From: CAYLJO01 sp964383905
GTDB lineage: Bacteria; Acidobacteriota; Blastocatellia; Pyrinomonadales; Pyrinomonadaceae
Assembly (NCBI GenBank): GCA_964383905.1
Contig: CAYLJO010000012.1
Coordinates: 1-50,886 of the forward strand
DNA: 50,886 nucleotides
Direction: 5' to 3'
In this document: positions 1 through 8,607 of the stretch, piece after piece
How positions within the stretch are numbered: position 1 is the stretch's first letter
Layout: the number at the start of each line of letters is the position of its first letter
Notes under the pieces: model-generated
Told to the model about the DNA's origin: nothing
The model's database searches: none
What the model saw: the letters and a program-made list of their open reading frames with translations, nothing else
Translations under genes and position numbers: made by a program

Positions 1-130
1 ATCGAGCGCGCGAAGCAGAGCGACCTGCTAGTGCAGCGGACGAGCATCTATCGGCGGGCGCGACGCGCGCGCGCTGTTGACGCGCGAGATGGAAGAGTTA
101 ATGTTGCGATCTTGACGTCTTTGACCCCCG

Positions 131-652
131 TTACTGCCTCACCCATTGACCGACATTAACGGCTTGATCAATCTCGTCCTCCAACCCCGTGAGCTCGCCC
201 GCCACCGCTATGCCCCGACACCCAAGATAATGATTCACCACCTTCTCTTTCCCATTCACCCTGAGAGAGGTGATGGCCGATGGACTATCGGTCGGCGCCT
301 CAGGGCAATTGCTCCCGTCATACCTGTCCGACAGGCCGAAGTAGTTGATCCGGTCAAAGGCGGCAAGCAGCCCCCTCAGCTTTTCGCGACTGATACGGCC
401 CTCGGCTTTCCCTTCCTTCTTCACATACTCTCGCCCCTCATATAGGACCTTCCCGTCGGCGGAGATGGTGAGCTTGTAAACCGGGCAACGGCCCATGCAC
501 ATCGTCCTTTCGAGGGTCATCAGCGTATCCGGAGGTATATCTTGCGGGGTCGGAGGCGGTTGGGGTAAGGAGCGCTTCTCGGCGATGCCATGATGACAGC
601 CGCCGAGAGCCAACGCGAGTGAAAGCAAGGCGCTCAACATCACCTGAGACAT
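131..652 (-). CDS. DUF6438-like lipoprotein
   Basis: Protein of 173 residues with a short signal peptide ending in a lipobox (LGGC, Cys about residue 19), so it is probably a lipid-anchored envelope protein. The middle contains CMGRCPVYKLTISADGKV followed by a Tyr-Glu-Gly strand, the pattern I associate with the DUF6438 domain, in which a Cys-x3-Cys-Pro segment precedes a small beta-sheet. Function of that domain is unknown. The ATG at 652 is preceded by a GAGGGGG ribosome-binding site. It points away from the big plus-strand run and shares no obvious role with it. Family recognition is by motif memory only; the lipoprotein call is firmer. Confidence 0.75.
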   Translation of the reverse strand: MSQVMLSALLSLALALGGCHHGIAEKRSLPQPPPTPQDIPPDTLMTLERTMCMGRCPVYKLTISADGKVLYEGREYVKKEGKAEGRISREKLRGLLAAFDRINYFGLSDRYDGSNCPEAPTDSPSAITSLRVNGKEKVVNHYLGCRGIAVAGELTGLEDEIDQAVNVGQWVRQ

Positions 653-818
653 TAACTTGCCCCCTCTTTTTCTCTTCTTCCGGAGATTGATCCGAATTAA
701 AGAACCGCCAGCATATTAGTTACTTTGCCGTCTGCCCACTAACACGGGCCCGGTGGGATTGCCCGAAATGGGGCGGCCCTGGCATCCCACTACGGGAAAA
801 TGATAAACAGAGGTTTGC

Positions 819-840
819 CAGGTTACTATTCCGTAACCTG
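819..840. repeat. 8-bp perfect inverted repeat
   Basis: CAGGTTAC (819-826), loop TATTCC, GTAACCTG (833-840). It lies at the left limit of the SDR remnant. It could be an operator or a rearrangement scar; there is no T-tract, so it is not a typical terminator. Confidence 0.4.
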
Positions 841-965
841 TGCCGCAAGTTACCAGCAGAGTATTGACGCCGCGAAGCTCATGGTCGAAGAGCGGTTCGG
901 AAAGCTCGACGTGCTCGTCAACAACGCGGCCATCCTCTACGACGAGTGGCAGCGGGCTGAGAATG
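826..965 (+). pseudogene. Fragment of a short-chain dehydrogenase (SDR)
   Basis: The frame that contains codon 800 gives ERFGKLDVLVNNAAILYDEW, the classic SDR segment around the Asn-Asn-Ala-Gly strand. The N-terminal glycine motif and the catalytic Ser, Tyr and Lys are all absent. The similarity ends abruptly near 965, after which the same frame is unlike any SDR. Both ends are missing, so this is a remnant of about 45 codons and not a gene. Confidence 0.55.
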
Positions 966-1207
966 CGAACTTGTCTTACGTAAGGCCTCGCACAGGGGAT
1001 GGACGAGGATCAGCGAGGCAAAGCCCGCCGTCGCACCTGTCAGCGTGGTGAAAGCCGACCCCCACAAGACGATGCGTGTGAGCGCCCGGCCGGGTCCCCC
1101 GTCTAATCCCCCGGCCATCCGCCTGCGGATTTCGCGGCTCGCCCAGGCGGGGGTAAAACCGCTGAAGACGTAACCCATCCGTACGGGCGATTCTTGGAAA
1201 ATATATC

Positions 1208-1236
1208 TTGACTATATTGCGGTTATATCATATATC
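1208..1236 (+). promoter_or_regulatory. Sigma70-type promoter of the plus-strand locus
   Basis: TTGACT (1208-1213), a 17-bp spacer, then TATATC (1231-1236), inside an AT-rich island in otherwise GC-rich DNA. The 9-bp sequence ATATATCTT occurs at 1201-1209 and again at 1230-1238. The two copies overlap the -35 and -10 elements 29 bp apart and could be a regulator site. The expected transcript start near 1243 gives a leader of about 40 nt to the ATG at 1282. It is the only strong promoter I see before the 16-gene run. Confidence 0.65.
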
Positions 1237-1281
1237 TTTGGGGAGAGCGGACGGAGAAAACAGGCTCGACTCGGGTTGGAA

Positions 1282-2505
1282 ATGGAAGCGCATCGATTCC
1301 TCCTCTTCTATCATCGTGGCGATCACGGCTGCTCACTAGGAGGCGCCGATCACAAGTGGGCAATCAAAGTAGTGACGGTCGCCCTGGTAACCCTGGCGCT
1401 CGTGCCATTCGGTGGGCTTCTGGCGGGTGCTTCCCAGGCTGAGGAAAAAGCGTTCTTTGAAACCGGCACCGTCGCGCCTTCAGACGGGGGCGACTTTGCC
1501 ATCAACGCTTACCCCGTCATCGCTCGTCTTCAGAGCGGAGCACTCTTGTGCGTGTGGACCGCGGCCAGGAAGGGGGTTTTGGAAAGCTATCGCATCGTCG
1601 GCGCGCTTTCGCATGATAATGGAAAAACCTGGGGCGCTCCGGCGCTGCTCTTTCAGGGCAACAAAGCGCTGGAGGCCGACCCGAATATAGTTCTCAATGG
1701 GCGACGGGTTCTCGTCTTTTCAACGACGGTTCCGCTCCCTTTGAAAATCGAGAAGACGCAGATATGGATGAAGTCCAGTGATGACCTGGGCGAGACGTGG
1801 AGCGCCCCGCTGGAAGTCCCCATGCCGCACCGGTACGTGGCAGGAAAGATCCATGTCGGCCACCGGCTTCCGGACGGGACCCTCATCATGGGATACGCAT
1901 ATGACACCTGGGCCGAGCAGGGTATGATTCCCGCCACCGAGGGGGAGATGGACATCAAGTCCGGGGTGCTGCGTTCACGCGACGGCGGCAGGACATGGAT
2001 GGCGGGCGGGGACCTCTATGTGCCCTGTATACCTAAGTCATCACCCCACTCTGTGAGCGGCCTGGATGAGCCTTCAACCGTGGTGTTAAAGGACGGCACC
2101 ATCGCCGTGCTGTTGCGCAGCGCCGGAACGCGATTATTTCAGAGCCGCTCTCGTGACGGCGGCCTCACCTGGGAGAAGCCTGAGCCGAGTCCCCTGACGT
2201 CTCACAACGCCCCGGCGGCGCTATGGCGTTTGGAGGGCCCTGAGGACGAAATCCTGGTGGTGTGGGACAACTCGCCGCGGTCAAGAGCGCCGCTCTGTGC
2301 GGCCCTCTCTCGAGATGGAGCGCGGAGCTGGTCCGCGCCGAAGGTCTTGTCAAGTCCTCCTGCGGGCGTGCAGGCCTCCTACCCGTCAGCCACTCAAGCA
2401 TCTGACGGAGCTCTCGTCGCGGTCTGGCAGGAGGACCTGCCCGAAGGGCGGGGCCGCGAGATTCGAATCGCGCGGTTCAACCGCGCCTGGCTGCTCGGCC
2501 AATAG
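1282..2505 (+). CDS. Exported sialidase-like (BNR/Asp-box) propeller protein
   Basis: About 407 residues from the ATG at 1282 (a TTG two codons earlier is possible). A hydrophobic segment around residues 27-50 ending near Ala-Ser-Gln-Ala looks like a signal peptide. Five Asp-boxes (S-x-D-x-G-x-T/S-W) occur near residues 110, 166, 232, 290 and 343, the signature of a six-bladed sialidase fold. A DEPSTVVLKDG segment before the fourth box matches the conserved Glu region of sialidase-like proteins. The first strand reads YPVIARL where true sialidases have an Arg-Ile-Pro motif, so sialic acid cleavage is not assured. It is the first gene of the plus-strand locus. Likely role: secreted or periplasmic glycan or glycoside processing. 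Confidence 0.85.
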   Translation: MEAHRFLLFYHRGDHGCSLGGADHKWAIKVVTVALVTLALVPFGGLLAGASQAEEKAFFETGTVAPSDGGDFAINAYPVIARLQSGALLCVWTAARKGVLESYRIVGALSHDNGKTWGAPALLFQGNKALEADPNIVLNGRRVLVFSTTVPLPLKIEKTQIWMKSSDDLGETWSAPLEVPMPHRYVAGKIHVGHRLPDGTLIMGYAYDTWAEQGMIPATEGEMDIKSGVLRSRDGGRTWMAGGDLYVPCIPKSSPHSVSGLDEPSTVVLKDGTIAVLLRSAGTRLFQSRSRDGGLTWEKPEPSPLTSHNAPAALWRLEGPEDEILVVWDNSPRSRAPLCAALSRDGARSWSAPKVLSSPPAGVQASYPSATQASDGALVAVWQEDLPEGRGREIRIARFNRAWLLGQ

Positions 2506-2526
2506 CCGCCGGGTAAGAAAGGATGT

Positions 2527-3507
2527 ATGCGGAGAGCACCTGAACAACGGGGAAAACTAAGTGGCGTTGTGCCCCCCATTGGAACACCCTTAACGAAAGA
2601 CGAGCAGGTGGATGAAACGGGGTTGAGAAGGCTCGTCAATCATCTCCTGCAGAGTGGTGTGCATGCGATATTTGTGAACGGCAGCATGGGGGCTTTCGCC
2701 CTGCTTAGCGACCTCAAGCAGGCCAGGGCCGTCGAGATCGTGGTCGATGAGGTGAGGGGCCGGGTGCCGGTACTGGCCGGGGCCGCCGACACGGGGACGC
2801 GCAGGGTCATTGATAAAGCCAGGCAGATGGCTTCGCTCGGCGCCGATTACTTGACCATCCTGCCGCCCTTCTACTTCGGGCTTGATGCGGAGTCGATCAG
2901 GAGGTTTTACCGTGAAATCGCCGACGCCGTACCGTTGCCCGTATTCATTTACGACAACCCCGCCACGACAAAGTACAGCATTCCGCTGGAGACGGTGTTT
3001 GAGTTGAGCGACATACCGAATATCGCCGGTATCAAAGAGTCGGATCAAGACTGCCAGCGCTGGCAGGGTCTGATCTCACGATTCAGGGATCATCCCAACT
3101 TCACGGTCCTCATCGGAACCGAGGGCCTCTTTAAGCTGGCCATGATGATGGGTGCCGACGGGGTGGTGGCGGGCCTCCATAACCTAGCTCCGGCGATGGC
3201 GGTAAAGCTCTACCGGTCGGTCGTGTCCGGAGACTTCGAGGAGGCCGATCGGCTCCAGCAAAGGCTGATCGACCTTTTTGCTATCTTTACGTGCGGCGCA
3301 GGCATCTGGGGAGCGTTTGAGATCGCCCTGCAGTCCCTCGGTATTTGTGAGAAGGTGACGGCCAGTCCCTACGACTCGCCGGTGGACAAGACGGTGCGAG
3401 AAAGGGTGGAAGCCATCTTGAAAACCACCTTGGAGATCCAGGACGAGGCGGCGCCCCGTGGCAAATTCATTGAAGCGCCCAGATCAGCATCCCCCGTCAA
3501 CAATTAG
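2527..3507 (+). CDS. Dihydrodipicolinate synthase/N-acetylneuraminate lyase family protein
   Basis: 326 residues forming a class I aldolase TIM barrel. The catalytic Tyr sits in IYDNP (Tyr142) and the Schiff-base Lys in AGIKESD (Lys170), both as expected. The pyruvate-carboxylate loop, normally G-T/S-T-G-E, reads GSMGAF (residues 52-57), so the usual hydroxyl and Glu residues are missing and the keto-acid may differ. These enzymes split or form 2-keto-acids using pyruvate (DapA, NanA, KDG aldolase, KdgD). A C-terminal extension of about 25 residues is present. It starts 21 nt after the sialidase-like gene with an AAAGGA site before ATG, so it is co-transcribed. A cytoplasmic sugar-acid lyase or dehydratase is the best guess. 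Confidence 0.88.
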   Translation: MRRAPEQRGKLSGVVPPIGTPLTKDEQVDETGLRRLVNHLLQSGVHAIFVNGSMGAFALLSDLKQARAVEIVVDEVRGRVPVLAGAADTGTRRVIDKARQMASLGADYLTILPPFYFGLDAESIRRFYREIADAVPLPVFIYDNPATTKYSIPLETVFELSDIPNIAGIKESDQDCQRWQGLISRFRDHPNFTVLIGTEGLFKLAMMMGADGVVAGLHNLAPAMAVKLYRSVVSGDFEEADRLQQRLIDLFAIFTCGAGIWGAFEIALQSLGICEKVTASPYDSPVDKTVRERVEAILKTTLEIQDEAAPRGKFIEAPRSASPVNN

Positions 3508-3594
3508 GCGCGCATCGGTCGGCTGTATTCGGCAGCGAAAACTGATACACGGATCCATAAGAAAACCGCACTGATCAGATCGGCGTTAAAGAAC

Positions 3595-4899
3595 ATGGAA
3601 AACAAGAGACGCGGCCTGACGAGATCGCAGCAGTACCTCGAGAGGGCGAGGGTGAGAATCCCCTGCCAGACGCAGTGCTTAAGTAAAGGGCCGACGCAAT
3701 TTGTTCAGGGAGTCGCGCCAGTTTACCTCGAACGCGGCGAGGGCAGTCACGTCTGGGACGTGGACGGTCATGAATACATCGACTACCTTTCCGGGTTGGG
3801 GCCGATCAGCCTAGGTTACAACTATCCGGCGACCAACGAGGCCATCATCCGCCAGCTCGAGAAGGGGACGACCTTCTCGTTAATGCACCCGCTCGAGCTC
3901 GAAGTCGCGGATCTCCTCGCCGACGTGATCCCCTGCGCGGAGATGGCGCGCTTCGCCAAGAACGGCTCGGACGTCACCAGTGCCGCCGTCCGCCTCGCGC
4001 GGGCTTACACCGGGCGCGAGCACATCGCGCAGTGCGGGTATCACGGGTGGCACGATTGGTACGTCGTGACGACCGAGCGCAACAAAGGGATCCCAAGGTG
4101 CTTCGCGGAATTCGTCCACCCGTTCACCTATGACCGGCTCGAGAGTCTCGAGAGAATATTCCGTGAGCACCCCGGCGGGGTCGCCGCCGTCATGATGGAG
4201 CCGGTCGGAGTGGCCGCGCCGTCAGACGGTTACCTGCAAAGGGTGAAGGACCTGGCGCACAGTCACGGCGCGCTATTGATCTTCGATGAGGTGATCACAG
4301 GGTTCCGCTGGGCCCTCGGCGGCGCCCAGGAATATTTTGGAGTCGAGCCGGACCTGGCATGCTTCGGAAAAAGTATGGCCAACGGGATGCCCTTATCCGC
4401 CCTGGTGGGCCGAAGGGAGGTGATGCGGATGCTGGAAGAGGTCTTCTTCTCGCTCACGTTCGGCGGGGAGTGTCTGTCTCTCGCGGCCGGTGTGGCGACC
4501 ATCACCGAGATGCGTCGAAAGCGGGTCATCGAGCAGATCTGGCAGAAGGGCACCGCGCTCCAGGTGGGTTTCAATGAATTGTGCCACGAGTACGGCCTCG
4601 AGGAACGAGTCAAGTGCATCGGCTATCCGGTCCGCTCGGTGGTGCGGTTCACGGATCAGAACGGGAGCCCATCGCTCCTACTGAAGAGCGTTTTTCAGCA
4701 GGAGGTGATCAAACGGGGGGTGCTTTTTGCCGGGTATCACAACCTCTCCTTCTCTCACACGGAAGCCGACATCGAGAGGACGCTCGAGGTGTACGGGGCA
4801 GCCCTCCGCCGTTTGAGGGCGGCCATGGAAGCAAACGGGCTGGAAGCGGCGCTCGAAGGGACGCCGGTCGAGAATGTCTTCCGCCCTCAGGCGGGCTAG
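3595..4899 (+). CDS. Class III aminotransferase, GSAM-like, sugar-associated subgroup
   Basis: 434 residues, complete. Fold-type I PLP enzyme: DVDGHEYIDY (about 55-64), GSD phosphate loop (124-126), LIFDEVITGFR with PLP-binding Asp231, and Lys259 in FGKSMANG as the Schiff-base lysine. Overall resemblance is to glutamate-1-semialdehyde aminomutase. The segments LGPISLGY, FSLMHPLE and FGGECLSLAAG recall a subgroup often found beside nonulosonate or polysaccharide genes (remembered, not searched), where a terminal aldehyde is aminated. It lies 87 nt after the lyase gene and just before an SDR that could supply or consume the carbonyl. It is very unlikely to be the tetrapyrrole HemL itself. Confidence 0.87.
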   Translation: MENKRRGLTRSQQYLERARVRIPCQTQCLSKGPTQFVQGVAPVYLERGEGSHVWDVDGHEYIDYLSGLGPISLGYNYPATNEAIIRQLEKGTTFSLMHPLELEVADLLADVIPCAEMARFAKNGSDVTSAAVRLARAYTGREHIAQCGYHGWHDWYVVTTERNKGIPRCFAEFVHPFTYDRLESLERIFREHPGGVAAVMMEPVGVAAPSDGYLQRVKDLAHSHGALLIFDEVITGFRWALGGAQEYFGVEPDLACFGKSMANGMPLSALVGRREVMRMLEEVFFSLTFGGECLSLAAGVATITEMRRKRVIEQIWQKGTALQVGFNELCHEYGLEERVKCIGYPVRSVVRFTDQNGSPSLLLKSVFQQEVIKRGVLFAGYHNLSFSHTEADIERTLEVYGAALRRLRAAMEANGLEAALEGTPVENVFRPQAG

Positions 4900-4941
4900 C
4901 TCTCCTTGCGGCGGGCGATAAGGGGGCAGGGAATTGATCCG

Positions 4942-5724
4942 ATGAGTGTCACTGACCTCTTCAGGCTTGACGGGCGCGCGGCGCTGGTCACAGGGGGCGC
5001 CGGCATTTACGGCGCGCACATCACGCGCGCTCTGGCCGAGGCCGGCGCACGCGTCATCGTCGCGTCCCGAAACCTCGGGCGATGCGAGCAACTGGCCAAC
5101 CGGCTGAGGGAGGAGAAACTTGATGTGCTGGCCCGAGAGTTGGACCTCTCCTCCGAAGGGTCGATTCTTTCGCTGAGAGGGTGGATCGTTTCACACTGCG
5201 GGAAACTCGACATACTTTTCAACAACGCCGTCGCGCGCGCCGGCGGGGATATGGGCAACTCGACGCGGGACGATTGGGACCGGACCATGGAGATCAACTC
5301 GACCGGGCTCTTCCTCTCGTGCAAGCTCTTCGGCGAAGAGATGATCCGACAGCGCTCCGGGGTGATCGTGAACATCGCCTCGATCTACGGGGTGGTCGGG
5401 CCCGACTTCAACATCTATGAAGGGACGGATCTCACGAACCCTGCGAACTACGCCTTCGCCAAGGGCGGAATGATCAACTTTACGAGATACCTGGCGAGCT
5501 ACTACGGTCGCTTCGGCATCAGGGTGAATGCGATTAGCCCCGGAGGGTTTTACACCGGGGATCAACCGGACGGGTTCGTGGAAAGATACGCGAAGAAGAC
5601 GCTGCTCGGCCGCATGGCAACCGACGATGACATCAAGGGGGCGGCAGTATTCCTGGCTTCGGACGCTTCCGCGTATATCACGGGTCACAACCTGATGGTC
5701 GACGGGGGGTGGACGGCGATTTAG
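4942..5724 (+). CDS. SDR family oxidoreductase
   Basis: 260 residues from the ATG at 4942, chosen over the upstream TTG at 4906 because a GGGGGCAGGG site precedes it. Classical SDR: TGGAGIYG cofactor motif (17-24), NNA (94-96), Ser147 in NIASIYG, and Tyr170-x3-Lys174 in YAFAK. The C-terminal segment (DASAYITGHNLMVDGGWTAI) is typical. It would oxidise or reduce a secondary alcohol with NAD(P) in the cytosol. It sits 42 nt downstream of the aminotransferase gene, so alcohol oxidation followed by amination (or the reverse) is a reasonable pairing. Substrate unknown. Confidence 0.9.
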   Translation: MSVTDLFRLDGRAALVTGGAGIYGAHITRALAEAGARVIVASRNLGRCEQLANRLREEKLDVLARELDLSSEGSILSLRGWIVSHCGKLDILFNNAVARAGGDMGNSTRDDWDRTMEINSTGLFLSCKLFGEEMIRQRSGVIVNIASIYGVVGPDFNIYEGTDLTNPANYAFAKGGMINFTRYLASYYGRFGIRVNAISPGGFYTGDQPDGFVERYAKKTLLGRMATDDDIKGAAVFLASDASAYITGHNLMVDGGWTAI

Positions 5725-5851
5725 CGTGGCGGGTGAGCCCGCCGAGAAAATATTCGCTCGTCCAAGCGGGAAACGGGCCGTCGAACGAGGCGCCACCTCG
5801 TTTAATGATGATGGGTATTGCGCTTCCGGGTCGGCGAGTTATAAGAAACAG

Positions 5852-8599
5852 ATGCTCACTCGATTTCTATCATCAGATCTGTGCTGTGCCGTAGCCGCGG
5901 TGTTGATCTTCGGTGCGGGTCAATTTCGGCCGGCCGGCGGCGCCGACCGAGGTTCGCGGCAGGCCTGGGTCCAGCATACGTTCGGGGACTTCCGCGCCGG
6001 GACGTTCGAAGACGGCGGCGCCAACCTCTATGTGACGGCCTCCGGAGAGATCCGCTCGATCTACACCTTCGACTATAACCGCGACGGGGCCAACGACATC
6101 ATGTTCGTCTGCGGCCACAACGTCAACGACGCCCCCCCGACCTACATCTATATGAACAGCGGCCACGGCCTCGACCCCAATTTCCGCTGGGAGCTGCTGA
6201 ACGACGGCGCCAAATCCGGACTCGTCGCGGACCTCAACAAAGACGGCTTCCCCGACGTGGTCGTCTGCGGGACGACGAACGGCATGGCGACGCGCGCGCC
6301 CTTGGATTCGATCATCTACTACGGCAGCGATAAAGGGTTCTTCCCGACCTCGGCCACGCGCCTCCCGACCTTTTTCGCAGGCTCAGTTGCGCGCGCCGAT
6401 CTCAACTCGGACGGCTGGGACGACCTCGTCTTTACGCAGGGCGGGTCACGCAACATGGTCATCTACTGGAATGGCCCCAAGGGGTTCTCCCCCGAGCGCA
6501 AGCTCGAGCTGCCCATCAACGCCTCCTTCGTCACGGCCGCCGACATCGACGGTGACGGCCATCCCGATCTGATCGCCGTGACCGAGAGGGGGGTCAGCAT
6601 CTACCGGGGCGACGGCCGCGCGGTCGATCTTTCATCCCCCCTTCACCTTGATGCTCCGGGGGCGACCCGGTGCGTCGTGGCGGATCTGAATCACGACGGC
6701 AGACCTGACATCGTGGTCGCCAACGGCCAGGCGGCCTCCCGTTCCTACATCTTCTGGAATGACGGTAAAAACTTTACGAGCAGCCCGCCGACCGAGCTTC
6801 CGACGACGCGCGCGAGCGGTTGCGCCGTCGGCGATCTCAACTCGGACGGCTACCCGGACGTGGCCTTCGCCAACAGTTCGCTCGCGGACGGGCGTCAGGG
6901 CGAGATCAACAGCGTGGTCTATTGGGGCGGGCCACATGGGTTCTCACCCGGGCGCAAGCTGGAGTTGCCGACCAGGTGGGCCAGCCAGTGCGCTATCGGC
7001 GACATCAACGGGGACGGGTTCCCCGACCTGGTCTTCGCCAACCGCACCTCGCTGCACAGCCTGGACACCGAGTCGTTCATCTACTGGGGATCTCGGGATG
7101 GTCTCGACCCGAAGCGCCGTCAGAGTGTACCGACTCGGGGGGCGACCGACCTGGCGATCGCGGACGTCAACGGCGACAGGCTGCAGGATGTGGTCTTCTT
7201 CAACGGCTCGGCGGGGTTCAACGGCGAGCGGTTCTTGCGCATTTACTGGAACGACGGCCGGGGCCGGTTCTCCGCCGAGAGGAAGACCGAGATCCCGGCC
7301 TTCGATAGCTTTTCCGCCGTGTGCGCCGATTTCAATAATGACGGGTACCTGGATCTGGCGGTGCCGAACTCGTACGAGTACTCACTGCAGGGTGAAGGCG
7401 TGGATCAAGGCAGCTTCGTCTACTGGGGTGACGCATCGGGGGCATGGAGTGTGGAGAGGCGGACCATACTCAAGACCCACGGGGCAACCGGTGTCGTCAC
7501 GGCCGATCTGAATCACGACGGCTATCTGGACTTAGTGATCCCTCAATATACCGACCCCGAGCATCGGCAGCTCATTTTTTGGGGGGCCCCTGACGGCTTC
7601 CGGGACGACAGGGTGACCGTTCTGCACACGCCGAACCCGCGCGGGTTGACGCTGGCGGACTTCAATAAGGACGGCTGGCTGGATATCGTGATCGCCGACC
7701 TTGACGACCCGGAGGTTCCGATCTTTTGGGGCGGGCCCGACGGTTATTCGGATTCTCGCAAGAGCGGCGTCCCCAACGGAGCATCCGTCAGCGTCAACGC
7801 GGCCGACCTCAACAATGACGGCTGGCTCGACCTTCTGGTTTGCAACTTCTACGACGGCCCCCGGCGGATTGAGAATACGAACTCCTTCATCTACTGGGGC
7901 GGCCCCGCCGGCTTCAGCGCCGCGCGACGTACGCTCTTGCCGAGCGTCGGCGCGGACCAGTCCACGATTGCCGACTTTAATAAAGACGGCTATCTGGATC
8001 TCGCGATCGGCAATTACGCTACGGGTGCGCACGACCGCACGTGGTTCTCATACGTCTACTGGAACGGCCCCGACGGGTTCAGCCCCGCGCGCCGCTCCGA
8101 CCTTTATACCAACGCCGGTTCGGGTAACTTGGCGCTTGATTTCAACAAGGACGGCTGGCTCGACCTTGTCATGGCCTGCCATAAGCAGGCCAACGGCGAC
8201 CACAGCACCAATTCATACCTCTTCTGGGGCGGACCCGGGGGCTTTCAAGACGGCAACAAGATTGAGCTCCCCACCGAAGGCGCCCACGAGATGACGTTTA
8301 TGGATGCCGGAAACATCTACACGCGTCGGTTCGAACTGGGCTACGTGAGTAGTGTTCATGACGCCGGACGCCCCCTCCAAGTCGCGGATATCCGGTGGAG
8401 ATCCGAAGAGAAGCTGGGCTCAAAGCTTCGCTTCGAATTGAGGGGGGCTGACTCTGAAACCGATCTCCGGCGTACCCCGTGGAGCTCGACCGTCGCCGAT
8501 TTACAGCCGGCACGGTACTGGCAATACCGCGCCGTCTTTACATCCGCGGACGGGTCCAACTATCCGGTGCTCAGGGAAGTGACCATCTCATTCAAATAG
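5852..8599 (+). CDS. Exported FG-GAP/VCBS repeat beta-propeller protein
   Basis: About 915 residues from the ATG at 5852; the frame stays open back to a GTG at 5726, but a signal peptide follows the ATG. The body contains about 14 copies of a D-x-N/D-x-D-G-x-x-D-hydrophobic calcium-binding loop (DLNKDGFPDVVV, DFNKDGYLDLAI and similar), each followed by a W/F-x-G-G-P-x-G-F strand, so it probably forms one or two seven-bladed propellers. The last 100 residues are a different beta domain. Such proteins bind ligands or calcium outside the cytoplasm; no enzyme motif is visible. It differs from the three VCBS paralogues elsewhere in the window, which share an N-terminal domain absent here. Co-transcribed with the SDR before and the oxidoreductase after. 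Confidence 0.85.
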   Translation: MLTRFLSSDLCCAVAAVLIFGAGQFRPAGGADRGSRQAWVQHTFGDFRAGTFEDGGANLYVTASGEIRSIYTFDYNRDGANDIMFVCGHNVNDAPPTYIYMNSGHGLDPNFRWELLNDGAKSGLVADLNKDGFPDVVVCGTTNGMATRAPLDSIIYYGSDKGFFPTSATRLPTFFAGSVARADLNSDGWDDLVFTQGGSRNMVIYWNGPKGFSPERKLELPINASFVTAADIDGDGHPDLIAVTERGVSIYRGDGRAVDLSSPLHLDAPGATRCVVADLNHDGRPDIVVANGQAASRSYIFWNDGKNFTSSPPTELPTTRASGCAVGDLNSDGYPDVAFANSSLADGRQGEINSVVYWGGPHGFSPGRKLELPTRWASQCAIGDINGDGFPDLVFANRTSLHSLDTESFIYWGSRDGLDPKRRQSVPTRGATDLAIADVNGDRLQDVVFFNGSAGFNGERFLRIYWNDGRGRFSAERKTEIPAFDSFSAVCADFNNDGYLDLAVPNSYEYSLQGEGVDQGSFVYWGDASGAWSVERRTILKTHGATGVVTADLNHDGYLDLVIPQYTDPEHRQLIFWGAPDGFRDDRVTVLHTPNPRGLTLADFNKDGWLDIVIADLDDPEVPIFWGGPDGYSDSRKSGVPNGASVSVNAADLNNDGWLDLLVCNFYDGPRRIENTNSFIYWGGPAGFSAARRTLLPSVGADQSTIADFNKDGYLDLAIGNYATGAHDRTWFSYVYWNGPDGFSPARRSDLYTNAGSGNLALDFNKDGWLDLVMACHKQANGDHSTNSYLFWGGPGGFQDGNKIELPTEGAHEMTFMDAGNIYTRRFELGYVSSVHDAGRPLQVADIRWRSEEKLGSKLRFELRGADSETDLRRTPWSSTVADLQPARYWQYRAVFTSADGSNYPVLREVTISFK

Positions 8600-8607
8600 G
8601 AGATTCG

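Larger units (their letters stand above)
653..1200. other. Region of gene remnants without an intact gene
   Basis: No open frame here looks like a complete gene. It holds an SDR remnant (about 826-965, plus) which stops resembling SDRs near 965. Beyond that, the minus strand (1178 to about 965) encodes a short hydrophobic stretch that reads like part of a membrane protein I cannot name. A perfect 8-bp inverted repeat (CAGGTTAC, 6-nt loop, GTAACCTG) lies at 819-840, next to the left edge of the SDR similarity. This suggests an old rearrangement scar at the edge of the catabolic locus. Confidence 0.5.

Noticed and set aside
1..115. Possible 3' end of a gene at the left edge
   Set aside because: Frames read LLVQRTSIYRR and, shifted by one, LLTREMEELMLRS then stop, but neither is long or recognisable enough to call.
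918..1178. Minus-strand frame coding a hydrophobic stretch
   Set aside because: Looks like a membrane-protein piece but lacks a start site and a full domain; kept only as part of the remnant region.
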